Shown here: positions 28,964 to 38,002 of the stretch, piece after piece
Position numbering within the stretch: the first letter of the stretch is position 1
Layout of the letters: each line of letters opens with the position of its first letter
NCBI RefSeq assembly: GCF_902833055.1
Contig: NZ_CADFEJ010000005.1
Span: forward strand, 248,001 to 312,000
From: Burkholderia territorii
GTDB lineage: Bacteria > Pseudomonadota > Gammaproteobacteria > Burkholderiales > Burkholderiaceae
Direction of reading: 5' to 3'
Length of the DNA stretch: 64,000 bases
Program-made: the position numbers and the translations under genes
The notes under the pieces: model-generated
Told to the model about the DNA's origin: nothing
Seen by the model: the letters and a program-made list of their open reading frames with translations, nothing else
Database searches by the model: none

Positions 28964-30757
28964 CTACGCGTCGCGCGGCGGCAGTTCGGCGTCGCCCGCC
29001 TCGAACCCGAGCGCGTGCACCGCCGACCATGCGTCGTGCGCGACCTGCGTCGGTCCCGACGTATGGGCGAGCGCGGCCGCATACGCGGCCAGCAGCCGCA
29101 CGCGCGCGTCGGCGCGCTCCGGCGTGTCGTCGACATCGCGCATCGCGTCGAGCGCCACGCGCGCCCGTTCGCGACATTCGTCCACGAGCGACAGGTCGAA
29201 CAGGCACGGCACCGCGACCGCCGCCAGCGCGATGCCGACCTGCGCATCGCCGTTCGGCGAAAACGCCCAGTCGAGCGCCGCGCGCAGATTGCCGAGCTCG
29301 CGCCGGATCACGTCGAGCCGCGATTCGGCGAGCTGCCCGTCGGCGTCGCCGGGCGCCAGCCTGAACAGCGTATGGAAGTAATTCGCATGCGCGCGCGCCG
29401 CGGCCGCGCATTCGCCGTTGTTTTCGAGCTGCTGAAGCGCATACGCGCGCGTCGTCGTCAGCAGCCGGTAGCGCGGCGCGCCGTGTGCGCTCTCCAGACT
29501 CAGCAACGATTTCGACACGAGGCCGGCAATCGTGTCGAGCAGGTCCGCGCCGGCCAGCCCCTTCGAGCCGACGACTTCCCGCACGGCGTCGATCGAGAAG
29601 CCGTCGCGGAACACGCCGAGCCAGCGCAACAGCAGACGTTCCGCGTCGCCGAGCAGGCGGTAGCTCCAGTCATACATCGCCTGCAGCGTCTGATGACGCG
29701 GCAACGCCGTGCGAAAACCGCCGGTCAGCAACCGGAAATGATCGTCGAGATGCGAGGCGAGCACGTCGATGCCGAGCACGGCCGCACGCGCGGCGGCCAG
29801 TTCGATCGCGAGCGGCAGGCCGTCCAGGCGCCGGCAGACCGACGCCATCAGCGACAGGCTGCGCGCGTCGAGCGGAAAGCGCGGATCGGCGGCGCGGGCG
29901 CGCGCCGAGAACAGTTGCACCGCGCTCGCGCCGACGATCTCGCGCTCATCCGCGCCTTCCCCGGGCACCTCGAGCGGCGGGACCGGACACAGGCGCTCGC
30001 CCTGGATGCGCAGTGCCTCGCGGCTCGTCGCGAGCACGCGAAGGCCGGCATCCGCGTCGGTCAGCGCGGTCGCGATCTGCGCGGCGGCGTCGAGCAGATG
30101 TTCGCAATTGTCGAGCACCAGCAACATCCGCCGATGTGCGACGCTGGCGAGCACCGCTTCGAGCGTCAGCGATCCTGCCGGCTGAACGAGCTCGAACGCG
30201 TTGGCCAGCGCGTCGGGCACGAACTGCGGACACGCGACCGTGGCAAGCGACACGAACGCTGCGCCATCCGGAAAGCTCGCTTCTGCACGCATGGCCGCTT
30301 CGAGCGCCACCCGCGTCTTGCCGATGCCGCCCGCGCCGACCAGCGTCACGACGCGCGCGGCGTCGAGCGCGGCCAGGACCTCGGCAACCGTCTGTTCCCG
30401 GCCGATGAGGTCCGTCGGCGCCTGCACGAGCCGCGACGTCGCGGGACGCACCGGCGCCGCGCGCTCCGTTTGTCCGCCCACCAGCCGGTAGCCGCGCCCC
30501 GGCACGGTGACGATCAGGTTCCTGTCGTTGGCCAGCGCCTTGCGCAGCGCGGCGATATGCACCTGAAGGTTGTTTTCCTCGACGATCGTGTGCGGCCACA
30601 CGCGCTGCATGATCTCGTCCTTCGACACCAATGCGCCGTTCGCCCGAATCAGGAGTTCGAGAATTTCGAATGCACGACTGCCGATTCTCAGCAGTTTGCC
30701 GTTCGAGCGAATTTCACGTCTGTCTAGAAAGACGTGAAGCGTTCCAATCCGGATCAT
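28964..30757 (-). CDS. Winged-helix/STAND ATPase transcriptional regulator (short form)
   Basis: 597 aa. An OmpR-type winged helix (about 1-95; SRAFEILELLIRANGALVSKDEIMQRVWPHT, ending VPGRGYRLVG) is joined to a STAND-type ATPase: P-loop LVGAGGIGKTRVALEAA, Walker B MLLVLDNCEHLLDAA, LRVLATSREALRIQGE and GLPLAIELAAARA. The paralogue at 57163-60054 is 963 aa; this one lacks most of its C-terminal helical repeat region. Signal-dependent NTPase switches of this kind oligomerise to activate genes. TTCAG-repeat elements lie on both sides of the gene, making this the likely binder. Confidence 0.88.
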   Translation of the reverse strand: MIRIGTLHVFLDRREIRSNGKLLRIGSRAFEILELLIRANGALVSKDEIMQRVWPHTIVEENNLQVHIAALRKALANDRNLIVTVPGRGYRLVGGQTERAAPVRPATSRLVQAPTDLIGREQTVAEVLAALDAARVVTLVGAGGIGKTRVALEAAMRAEASFPDGAAFVSLATVACPQFVPDALANAFELVQPAGSLTLEAVLASVAHRRMLLVLDNCEHLLDAAAQIATALTDADAGLRVLATSREALRIQGERLCPVPPLEVPGEGADEREIVGASAVQLFSARARAADPRFPLDARSLSLMASVCRRLDGLPLAIELAAARAAVLGIDVLASHLDDHFRLLTGGFRTALPRHQTLQAMYDWSYRLLGDAERLLLRWLGVFRDGFSIDAVREVVGSKGLAGADLLDTIAGLVSKSLLSLESAHGAPRYRLLTTTRAYALQQLENNGECAAAARAHANYFHTLFRLAPGDADGQLAESRLDVIRRELGNLRAALDWAFSPNGDAQVGIALAAVAVPCLFDLSLVDECRERARVALDAMRDVDDTPERADARVRLLAAYAAALAHTSGPTQVAHDAWSAVHALGFEAGDAELPPRDA

Positions 30758-30791
30758 GTGAATTTTTAATCGTTTCCATTCGGCGATGCCC

Positions 30792-30805
30792 TGTCAGAAA
30801 TGACA
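30792..30805. promoter_or_regulatory. Inverted repeat upstream of the STAND regulator
   Basis: TGTCA-GAAA-TGACA is a perfect five-base inverted repeat 35 bases before the regulator start, in an AT-rich part of the 497-base divergent region 30758-31254. It could be an operator for the regulator gene. Element B lies on the far side of the same region; no gene was found between. Confidence 0.35.
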
Positions 30806-31159
30806 CCGCGGCCATGGCAATGCTACGGCATTCGCGTCGCGTAAAGATTCAAATTATCAGAACCCAATGAACAAATTTTTTGAATCGATGAAAACCACGA
30901 ACCGGAGCGGCCGGCCGGCATTCGCTTTCATTCCGGCTCGGCGCCGCGCGGGGCCGCGTTCGATGCATCGTCAACACGCGAAACTGTGATTCATCAATGA
31001 ACTCGTTTCGTGCGATAAAACCGCGCCATTCGCGGCCGGCTTTGGAAACCCGATTATTTGCCGCGACGAATTGAATGAATTGCATATGCATTTCGGGAAA
31101 AATGACTCGTGCCATTTCGACGGAACCGATTCCGGAGCGGCGGGCGGTCGATTTTTCCG

Positions 31160-31213
31160 TTCAGAACGATTCAGGCCGCTCTCAAGACATTCAGCCGCGC
31201 GGCGCGCGACGAT
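31160..31213 (+). promoter_or_regulatory. TTCAG-repeat promoter element B (before the HD protein)
   Basis: TTCAG at 31160-31164 and 31170-31174, a weak third copy (CTCAA at 31181-31185) and another TTCAG at 31190-31194. It starts GTTCAGAACGATTCAG, one base different from elements A and E. A poor -10 (GACGAT) follows 22 bases after CTCAA. The HD gene starts at 31255. Confidence 0.5.
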
Positions 31214-31254
31214 GGGCATCAAGCGACCGCCGTCGCGCGGCGAGGAGGACAACG

Positions 31255-31896
31255 ATGGGCCACCGTATCGCCGGCATCCGGATTCCCGACAGCGCGATCG
31301 CGCGGGAAGCAGCCGCGATCGCGCGGGCCGGCGAGCCTGAACTCCTGTTCCGGCATGCGATGCGCGTGTTCGCCTTTGCATCGGTGATCGGCAGGCGCCG
31401 CGGCGTCGCGTTCGATGCCGAACTCCTGTATGTCGCCGCGCTGTTCCACGACATCGGATTGACCGAAGGCCACCGCCACTCGCGCGGGCGCCATGAAATC
31501 GACGGCGCGAACGTCGCCCGCGCATTCCTCGGCGGATACGGTATCGGCGCGCAAGCGGCGGACGAAGTCTGGCGCGCGATCGCGCTGCACACGTGCTTCG
31601 GCATTCACGCTTACATGACGCCGCTGACCGCGCTGCTCGGCGCCGGCATCGAGACGGATCTCTTCGCGCTGCATTTCGACGAGGTGAGCCGCACCGAACG
31701 TGACGAGATCGTGAACGCGTGGCCGCGCGGCCCGTGTTTCAAGGAACTGTTCCTCGAGGCACTCGCCGCCGGCACCGCGCATCGTCCCGAGACGGCGTTC
31801 GGCAACGTATGCGCCGACGTGCTCGAACGATGCGATCCGGACTATCGTCGGACGAATTTCTGCGGCCTGGTGCTCGGGTCGACATGGGCGGACTGA
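31255..31896 (+). CDS. HD-domain hydrolase (cyanamide hydratase-like)
   Basis: 213 aa. HD-superfamily metal ligands are present: His34 in LFRHAMRVFAFA, His65-Asp66 in AALFHDIGLTEGHRHS, and further His in RGRHEIDGANVARAFL and AIALHTCFGIHAY. The layout resembles the HD proteins grouped with cyanamide hydratase, which add water to small nitriles, though the true substrate is unknown. The ATG at 31255 has GAGGAG 12 bases before it. It is divergent from the STAND regulator. The paralogue at 54404-55075 has lost the HD pair. Confidence 0.82.
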   Translation: MGHRIAGIRIPDSAIAREAAAIARAGEPELLFRHAMRVFAFASVIGRRRGVAFDAELLYVAALFHDIGLTEGHRHSRGRHEIDGANVARAFLGGYGIGAQAADEVWRAIALHTCFGIHAYMTPLTALLGAGIETDLFALHFDEVSRTERDEIVNAWPRGPCFKELFLEALAAGTAHRPETAFGNVCADVLERCDPDYRRTNFCGLVLGSTWAD

Positions 31897-31916
31897 GCAC
31901 GAGCGGCCGGCCGCGA

Positions 31917-32342
31917 TCATGCATGGGACAGCCTGACGATGAACCGATCCAGCTCGGACGCGAGGATCACCTCCCGATAGTTCGCGGGCCGCTTGGCGCC
32001 GCGCCATTGCGGCTTGTAGATCGCGTCGCCGGGACGAACCGTCGTGCCAGTCAGCGCGCAGCGCCCGAGGGCGCGCGACTTGGCGCTGATCCAGCGCTGC
32101 TCGTCGTAACGGCAGCGTGTCGGGTCGCTCCACGATATCAACACCGACGAATCGGTCTGTCGCTCGACCGCGACGATCGCACACCGGCGGCGCGCGTCGC
32201 CGCTCGAAGCGGGCGGCGCCTCGTCGCGATGGCGGCGGCGGGCGGCGTCGGAGTCGCGAAGCAGCGACAACGCTCCATGCACCGCCGCGGGCGACGGGTC
32301 GAGCAGCGTCATCACGTGTTCCCAGCGATTGAAGGCATTCAT
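31917..32342 (-). CDS. DUF3331 protein
   Basis: 141 aa. Family features: ISWSDPTRCRYDEQRWISAKSRALGRCALTGTTVRPGDAIYKPQ, a Trp-Cys-Tyr region followed by a GxCALTG turn. This small family occurs mainly in Burkholderia-type genomes and has no known function. The two Cys in TRCRY and GRCAL could bind metal. The start at 32342 matches the family's usual length. It is convergent with the HD gene, 20 bases apart. Confidence 0.75.
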   Translation of the reverse strand: MNAFNRWEHVMTLLDPSPAAVHGALSLLRDSDAARRRHRDEAPPASSGDARRRCAIVAVERQTDSSVLISWSDPTRCRYDEQRWISAKSRALGRCALTGTTVRPGDAIYKPQWRGAKRPANYREVILASELDRFIVRLSHA

Positions 32343-32528
32343 GGCGGCGTATCCAGGCAAGTGGCGACAGGCCGGTCGTACCGCACCCGGACGCATCGCG
32401 ATCGTCGATCGTCATTCGCCGTCGCGACCCGGCACGGACCCGCGACGCGATGACCTGACGTTGAAGATAGCGGGCCATCGCTAAAGAGTCTTGATGCCGG
32501 GCTTAATTCTTCTGACCGGCGCCTGCCT

Positions 32529-32542
32529 GTGTCGCGCGACAC
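32529..32542. promoter_or_regulatory. 14-bp perfect palindrome in the DUF3331/hydrolase divergent region
   Basis: GTGTCGCGCGACAC is its own reverse complement and lies 16 bases upstream of promoter element C. It may be an operator or a hairpin. The rest of the 418-base gap 32343-32760 shows no gene. Confidence 0.3.
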
Positions 32543-32558
32543 GCGCCGCAGCCCGGGT

Positions 32559-32612
32559 TTCATGACAATTCAGCGCGATTTCAGTACAGATCGTGCGGCC
32601 GCGCGATAGGCT
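32559..32612 (+). promoter_or_regulatory. TTCAG-repeat promoter element C (before the alpha/beta hydrolase)
   Basis: TTCAT (32559-32563), N5, TTCAG (32569-32573), N6, TTCAG (32580-32584), then 22 bases and TAGGCT (32607-32612). The 10/11 spacing equals that of elements A and E, and the -10-like hexamer resembles E's TAGACT. It points towards the hydrolase gene at 32761. Confidence 0.5.
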
Positions 32613-32760
32613 CCTCCGCGCATTCGTTCGCTCCATTGCGCGCTCGCGGGCTCGGAACGTGAACGCATGCCGGCTGCCGGCACGATTGCCGCATGCGGGC
32701 AGATCCGAATCCAACCAACCAGCCGCGGCACCGTTCCACCGCACGTTCAAGGAGTTCCCC

Positions 32761-33735
32761 ATGCGTCCCGCAGACATCGACGCCGTTCCCTCGGTGCGTC
32801 GCCGAGACATGTTGCTGGCCGGCGCGACCGCCGTGGCAGCCGCCACGCTGCCGGCCGCCGCTGCCGCCGCCGCGCCCAAACACGCCGCTTCCACACATCA
32901 AGGAGCCCATGCGATGAACACGATCACCACGAAAGACGGTACGCAGATTTACTTCAAGGACTGGGGCAGCGGCCGCCCGGTCGTGTTCTCGCACGGCTGG
33001 CCGCTGTGCGCCGATGCGTGGGATGCGCAGATGCTGTTCCTCGTGCAGCACGGCTTCCGCGTGATCGCGCACGACCGGCGCGGCCACGGCCGTTCGAGCC
33101 AGCCGTCGCAAGGCAACGACATGGACACGTATGCGGACGATCTCGCGGCGCTGATGAATGCACTGGACCTGCGTGAAGCCACGCTCGTCGGCCATTCCAC
33201 CGGCGGCGGCGAAGTCGCGCACTACATCGGCCGCCACGGCACGAAGCGCGTGGCGAAAGCCGTGCTGATCGGCGCTGTGCCGCCGCAGATGGTGAAGTCG
33301 GCGTCCAATCCGGGCGGCCTGCCGATGGACGTATTCGACGGCATCCGCAAGAACGTCGCCGAGAACCGTTCGCAGTTCTACAAGGATCTCGCCGTGCCGT
33401 TCTTCGGCTTCAATCGCCCGAACGCGAAGACGTCGCAAGGCACGATCGACGCGTTCTGGGCGCAGGGCATGATGGGCGGCGTGTACGGCCAGTATCTGTG
33501 CGTCAAGGAATTCTCCGAGGTCGACTACACCGAGGACCTGAAGAAGATCGACGTCCCGACGCTGATCCTGCACGGCGACGACGACCAGATCGTGCCGATC
33601 GACGATTCCGCGCGCTTGTCCGCGAAAATCGTGAAGCACGCGCAGCTGAAGGTGATTCCGGGCGGCTCGCACGGGATGTGCGTTGTCAACGCCGACCAGA
33701 TCAATGCCGAACTGCTCGCGTTCCTGAAAGCGTAA
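32761..33735 (+). CDS. Alpha/beta hydrolase, non-haem chloroperoxidase type, with Tat-like signal
   Basis: 324 aa. The mature part starts [31 protein letters not shown]. The nucleophile elbow is GHSTGGG, the acid Asp is in [12 protein letters not shown] and the catalytic His is in IPGGSHGM, the set found in cofactor-free haloperoxidases/esterases. A leader with [25 protein letters not shown] precedes it, probably a Tat signal. The ATG at 32761 has AAGGAG. A second in-frame ATG at 32914, also with AAGGAG, would give a 273-residue cytoplasmic form. TTCAG element C lies upstream and a hairpin terminator downstream. Confidence 0.9.
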   Translation: MRPADIDAVPSVRRRDMLLAGATAVAAATLPAAAAAAAPKHAASTHQGAHAMNTITTKDGTQIYFKDWGSGRPVVFSHGWPLCADAWDAQMLFLVQHGFRVIAHDRRGHGRSSQPSQGNDMDTYADDLAALMNALDLREATLVGHSTGGGEVAHYIGRHGTKRVAKAVLIGAVPPQMVKSASNPGGLPMDVFDGIRKNVAENRSQFYKDLAVPFFGFNRPNAKTSQGTIDAFWAQGMMGGVYGQYLCVKEFSEVDYTEDLKKIDVPTLILHGDDDQIVPIDDSARLSAKIVKHAQLKVIPGGSHGMCVVNADQINAELLAFLKA

Positions 33736-33742
33736 GCGCCGC

Positions 33743-33771
33743 GGCGCGCCGGGCCGTTGCGCCGGCGCGCC
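33743..33771 (+). terminator. Hairpin behind the alpha/beta hydrolase
   Basis: A perfect ten-base stem (GGCGCGCCGG/CCGGCGCGCC) with a nine-base loop, eight bases after the stop codon. No direct T-run follows, so it may act as an RNA end-stabiliser or a two-way terminator for the convergent MFS gene. Confidence 0.5.
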
Positions 33772-33772
33772 C

Positions 33773-33837
33773 TTCAGGAAGATTCAGGATTTTTCAGGCC
33801 GGCGCCATTTCGTTGCGGCGGGCGCGATCGCTAAGAT
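33773..33837 (+). promoter_or_regulatory. Orphan TTCAG triple repeat (element D)
   Basis: TTCAG at 33773, 33783 and 33793, exactly ten bases apart, and a good -10-like TAAGAT at 33832-33837 (with TTTCGT 18 bases before it). It points into the 3' end of the MFS gene, which is on the other strand, so there is no gene for it to serve. It may be a leftover from a rearrangement or start an antisense RNA. Confidence 0.4.
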
Positions 33838-33860
33838 CGTCGCTGCACGCGGCCGGCTTT

Positions 33861-35441
33861 TCACGGCGCGCGCACCGGCCTGAGCAGCATGCCGATCATC
33901 ACCCCCGCAACCGCGACCGCCATCGCGACCCGGAAATTGTCGGCCAGCGCGAGCGTGGTCGCCTGGACGCGCACCGCCCGGTCGAGCAGCGCATAGGCCG
34001 CGTGCTCGCCGGTCGCGAAGGTCGCGCCGTGCGATACGAGCGACGCCGCGCCGGCCCGCAGGCGGTCGAGCGTTTGCGGATCCGACAGCGTGACATGCAG
34101 ACCGACGAGATTCGAATGGGTAGCTTCCATGATGCGCTGGATCACCGCGATCGACGTCGTGCCGAGCTGCCCGCTCAGCAGGCGCGTCGTCTGCACGACG
34201 GCGCCGAACGTCAATGCATGCTCGGCCGTCACGTGCTTGCCGAAGAAGAAGATGACCGACGTGAGCGCCATCGTCTGCCCCAGCGCCTGGAGCAGCTGCG
34301 ACGGGATGAAGTCGGGTTCGGCCCAGGCGGACGTGAGACGCGCGCCGAGCGCGAACGCAACCGCCACCGTCAGGAAGCCGGCCACGATCAACCGGCGCGG
34401 ATCGACACGCTGCAACAGCCATGCGACGCACGGCGCGAACAGCAGTTGCGGAATCGCGATCCAGCGCAGCGTATCGCCGATCTGCAGCGGGCGCAGCCCG
34501 TAAGTGCTCGCGAGAAACACCGACGGGATGAAGCTCGTGTTGAGCACGGTGAAGCGCACGAGGCCGACGAGCACGATCAGCCATGCGACGTTGGGCCGCG
34601 CGAGGTAGCCGAGATCGAGCCCGGCGCGCCGCGACGTGAGCTCGTGGATCAGGAATGCGGCAACCATCAGGATCCCGATGCACAGCAGCGCGACGATCAA
34701 CGGCGACTGGAACCAGAACAGCCGTTCGCCCTGATCGAGCGCGATGCACAGGCACGTGAAGCCGCCGGCGCCGAGCAGCATGCCGCGCGTGTCGATGCCG
34801 GACGCGAAGCGTTTGATCGGCTCGTTCGACAGCGACAGCAGCAGGCAGACGATGAACGGCACCGTCAGCAGCGCGTTCTGCCAGAACAGCCAGCGCCAGC
34901 TCAGATGTTCGCTGTACCAGCCTTCGAGCGTCGCCGACAGGTTCAGCGACATCTCGAGATTCATCGCATATGCGGCGATGCCGAACGGAATGAGCCGCGG
35001 CGGCAACGTGCGCACGACGAAGCCGACGGTGAGCGGCACGAACACGCCGGACGCGAAGCCGGCGAGGCTCTGGAACACGATGAACGTGCCGAAGTTCGTG
35101 CACAGCGGCAGCACGCTTTCGACGACGAGAAACACCGAGGCGCCGGCCAGCAGCACGCGCCGCGTGCCGAACACGAAGGCCGCCGCGATCGCGAGCGGGC
35201 CGACGAACATCTGCGATGCGGTGAACGCCGTGTTGATCCACGCGCCCTCGTCGATCCCGACGCCGAGCGCGCCACGCACGTCGGCGAGCCCGAGCGACGT
35301 GATGCGCGAGGTCAGCGTCGCGATGATCGCGCCGAGCAGCACGGATGCGATCGCGGCGATCGAGCGAAACGTCGGTATGTCGGCGGCCGGCGCGAGGGCC
35401 GGCCCCGGTGTCGCGCCACCGGGGGCGAACGTGGTGTTCAT
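33861..35441 (-). CDS. DHA2-family MFS drug efflux transporter (EmrB-like)
   Basis: 526 aa with about 14 membrane helices. Typical segments are ATLTSRITSLGLADVRGALGVGIDEGAWINTAFTASQMFVGP, SLAGFASGVFVPLTVGFVVRTLP and WRWLFWQNALLTVPFIV. Such proteins export hydrophobic compounds by proton antiport. The start at 35441 lies 44 bases from the start of the divergent membrane-fusion gene, so the two share a promoter region. With the fusion protein and outer-membrane factor it forms a three-part pump. Confidence 0.9.
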   Translation of the reverse strand: MNTTFAPGGATPGPALAPAADIPTFRSIAAIASVLLGAIIATLTSRITSLGLADVRGALGVGIDEGAWINTAFTASQMFVGPLAIAAAFVFGTRRVLLAGASVFLVVESVLPLCTNFGTFIVFQSLAGFASGVFVPLTVGFVVRTLPPRLIPFGIAAYAMNLEMSLNLSATLEGWYSEHLSWRWLFWQNALLTVPFIVCLLLSLSNEPIKRFASGIDTRGMLLGAGGFTCLCIALDQGERLFWFQSPLIVALLCIGILMVAAFLIHELTSRRAGLDLGYLARPNVAWLIVLVGLVRFTVLNTSFIPSVFLASTYGLRPLQIGDTLRWIAIPQLLFAPCVAWLLQRVDPRRLIVAGFLTVAVAFALGARLTSAWAEPDFIPSQLLQALGQTMALTSVIFFFGKHVTAEHALTFGAVVQTTRLLSGQLGTTSIAVIQRIMEATHSNLVGLHVTLSDPQTLDRLRAGAASLVSHGATFATGEHAAYALLDRAVRVQATTLALADNFRVAMAVAVAGVMIGMLLRPVRAP

Positions 35442-35485
35442 CGTCGAGCGGCTCCCGCAATTGAGGCTCGCGCAAGCATAGCGCG

Positions 35486-36553
35486 ATGCGAGAAAAACCG
35501 TCTGTTCGATGGAGTATCCCGACCGTGACCCCGAACCCGCCGGACACACCGTCCCCGCCCGCCGCGCGCTCGCGCAAGTGGCCGATCGTCCTGATCGCCG
35601 GGTGCGCGCTGCTGCTCGTCGCGCTGCTCGTCTACGAATTCGATGTGCACGAGCGCGGCACCGATGACGCATACGTGACGGGCCACCTGCACGTGATCTC
35701 CCCGCGCGTGGCCGGCACCGTCGAGCGCGTGCTGGTGGACGACAACCGGTTCGTGCGCGCGGGTGAGCCGCTCGTACTGCTCGACCCGCGCGACTTCGAC
35801 GTGCGCGTCGCGCTGCAGCGGGCGCGCGTCGCGCAGGCACACGCCGACGCGAGCCGCGCGAAGGCGCTGGTCGAACAGGCCGAAGCGGCGCGTGTGTCGG
35901 CACACGCGGACGCCGAGAAAGCCGAACTCGATTATGCGCGGGCACGCGAGCTGACCCGCGAAACGCCGCGCGGGTTGTCGCAGCAGGAATTCGATGCCGC
36001 CAACGCGGCGCGCATCTCCGCCCGCGCGCGCGTCGAAGCGGCCGACGCGCAGCAGCGCGGCGCGCAGGCCGCATGGCAGGCGGCCGCCGCCGTGTCGAAC
36101 CAGAACGACGCCGAGCTGCGCGACGCGGAGCTTCAATTGCAATACACGACCGTCGTCGCGCCGTCGGACGGCTATGTCGGCAAGAAAACCGTCGAGACCG
36201 GCGAGCACGTCGCGCCGGGCCAGGCGCTGCTGACGCTCGTCGAACCGCACCCGTGGGTGGTCGCGAATTTCCGCGAGACGCAGTTGCGGCACGTGCGCAC
36301 CGGCGACGTCGTGCAATTGCGTTTCGACGCGCTGCCGGACCGGACCTTCAGCGGACACGTCGACAGCTTGTCGCCGGCGACCGGCGGGCAGTTTGCGCTG
36401 TTGCCGCCCGACAATGCGACCGGCAACTTCACGAAGGTCACGCAGCGGGTGCCCGTCAAGATCCTGCTCGACGGTCCCGCGTCGACCGAGCCGCGCATCC
36501 GGCCCGGGCTGTCGGTCGTCGTCGCGCTGCAGCGCGAGCGCTCGCGGCCATGA
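35486..36553 (+). CDS. HlyD/EmrA-type membrane fusion protein
   Basis: 355 aa. One N-terminal membrane anchor (about 32-51), then DDAYVTGHLHVISPRVAGTVERVLVDDNRFVRAGEPLVLLDPRDF (lipoyl-like half). An alpha hairpin of about 100 residues rich in Ala/Arg follows, then YTTVVAPSDGYVGKKTVETGEHVAPGQALLTLVE and a beta-barrel part. It bridges the MFS pump to the outer-membrane channel. The stop overlaps the next gene's start (ATGA). Confidence 0.9.
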   Translation: MREKPSVRWSIPTVTPNPPDTPSPPAARSRKWPIVLIAGCALLLVALLVYEFDVHERGTDDAYVTGHLHVISPRVAGTVERVLVDDNRFVRAGEPLVLLDPRDFDVRVALQRARVAQAHADASRAKALVEQAEAARVSAHADAEKAELDYARARELTRETPRGLSQQEFDAANAARISARARVEAADAQQRGAQAAWQAAAAVSNQNDAELRDAELQLQYTTVVAPSDGYVGKKTVETGEHVAPGQALLTLVEPHPWVVANFRETQLRHVRTGDVVQLRFDALPDRTFSGHVDSLSPATGGQFALLPPDNATGNFTKVTQRVPVKILLDGPASTEPRIRPGLSVVVALQRERSRP

Positions 36554-37974
36554 TCCGCATCGCCGCCCTGTTCGCCGCCGGCCTGCTGAGCGCATGCACG
36601 ATCGCGCCTCGGCCGATCGCGCCCGTCGCGGTCGGAGCCGACCGGTTTCGCCATGCGGATGCGGTGCGTGAAGCCGACGCCTCGCTCGCCGAGTGGCCCG
36701 CATGGTTCGGCGCGCCGCCGCTCGTCTCGCTCGTCGATGCCGCGCTCGCCGGCAATCCCGACATCCGCGCCGCCGCCGCGCGCGTCGATCAGGCACAGGC
36801 ACTGCTCGGCGTGCGCGAAGCCGCGCTGGCGCCCACGGTCGGCGTCGCGCCGTCGTTCAGCCGCTCGCGCGTGTCGGGCACGGTCGACAACGCGTTACCG
36901 AAACGCACGATGCACAACTGGTCGGTGCCGCTCAGCGCGAGCTATGAAGTGGATCTGTGGGGGCGCCTGCGCGGCGACGCCGAGATCGGCCGGCAGAACG
37001 TGCTGCAGGCCGACGCCGATCGCGCGGCGGTACGCCTGCGCGTCGCGACCGAGGTCGCGGCCGACTACCTGACGCTCCATTTCGTCGAACGGGATCTCGC
37101 GACGCTCGAGCGCGCGATCGAACTGCGGCGCACCGCGCTCGACGTGATCGACGCGCGCGTGCGGGCCGGTGCCGCGAGCGATCTCGACGCGTTGCGCGCG
37201 TCGGCCGATCTCGATACGGCACGCGCCGATCTCGCGGACAGCCGGCGGCTGCGCGAAAACCTCGTCGATGCGCTCGCCGTGCTGACCGGCGTGTCGCCGA
37301 CCGCCTTCGCCGTCGCGCCGACCGCATCGGTCGTGCGCGTACCGGACGTGCCGCCCGGCCTGCCGTCCGCGCTGCTCGCGCGGCGGCCGGACGTGTACGC
37401 GGCCGCGCGTCGTGTCGATGCGGCATCGCTCGAGATCGGCGTCGCCCGCACCGCGTGGCTGCCGACGTTGACGCTGACCGCGCAGGGCGGCTTCGCCAGC
37501 CGCGATCTCGGTACGTTTCTCGATCGCAACAGTTCACTGTGGGGGCTCGGCGCGAGCGTCGCCGAAACGCTGTTCGACGGCGGCAAGCGCGACGCCGCAG
37601 TGGCCGCCGCGACGGCCGGCGCGGAGCTCGCCGACGCCAGCTATCGCGCGACCGCGCTCGGCGCGCTGCGCGAGGTTCAGGACGCGCTCAACGACATCGC
37701 CGCGCAGAAGCAGCGGATCGCGCGCTACGACAGCGCGGCGCGCGCCACCGAGGCGGCGGCCCGATTGTCGCTGAGCCGTTATGCGCACGGCTACGTCAGC
37801 TATCTGGAGGTCATCGACGCGGACCGCGATGCACTGAGCGCGCAACGCCAGCTGATCCACAGCCGGCAGGCACTCGCGAGCGCGACGATCGGTCTCGTGC
37901 GCGCGCTGGGCGGCGGGTGGACGCCGCCTGCGCCAGCGTCCGCCGGCGATTCGCATCGCGCCGGGCTGTTCTGA
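36550..37974 (+). CDS. NodT-family outer-membrane efflux lipoprotein
   Basis: 474 aa. A short signal ends in the lipobox LLSAC (Cys16). Two repeats of the TolC-like channel follow, with DAALAGNPDIRAAAARVDQAQALLGVREAALAPTVG and LLARRPDVYAAARRVDAASLEIGVARTAWLPTLTLTAQGG, and the typical SYEVDLWGRLR. The gene overlaps the membrane-fusion gene by four bases. It completes the efflux system with the divergent MFS protein. Confidence 0.92.
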   Translation: MIRIAALFAAGLLSACTIAPRPIAPVAVGADRFRHADAVREADASLAEWPAWFGAPPLVSLVDAALAGNPDIRAAAARVDQAQALLGVREAALAPTVGVAPSFSRSRVSGTVDNALPKRTMHNWSVPLSASYEVDLWGRLRGDAEIGRQNVLQADADRAAVRLRVATEVAADYLTLHFVERDLATLERAIELRRTALDVIDARVRAGAASDLDALRASADLDTARADLADSRRLRENLVDALAVLTGVSPTAFAVAPTASVVRVPDVPPGLPSALLARRPDVYAAARRVDAASLEIGVARTAWLPTLTLTAQGGFASRDLGTFLDRNSSLWGLGASVAETLFDGGKRDAAVAAATAGAELADASYRATALGALREVQDALNDIAAQKQRIARYDSAARATEAAARLSLSRYAHGYVSYLEVIDADRDALSAQRQLIHSRQALASATIGLVRALGGGWTPPAPASAGDSHRAGLF

Positions 37975-38002
37975 AGATGCCGCGACGCCGTCATCGCACC
38001 GG

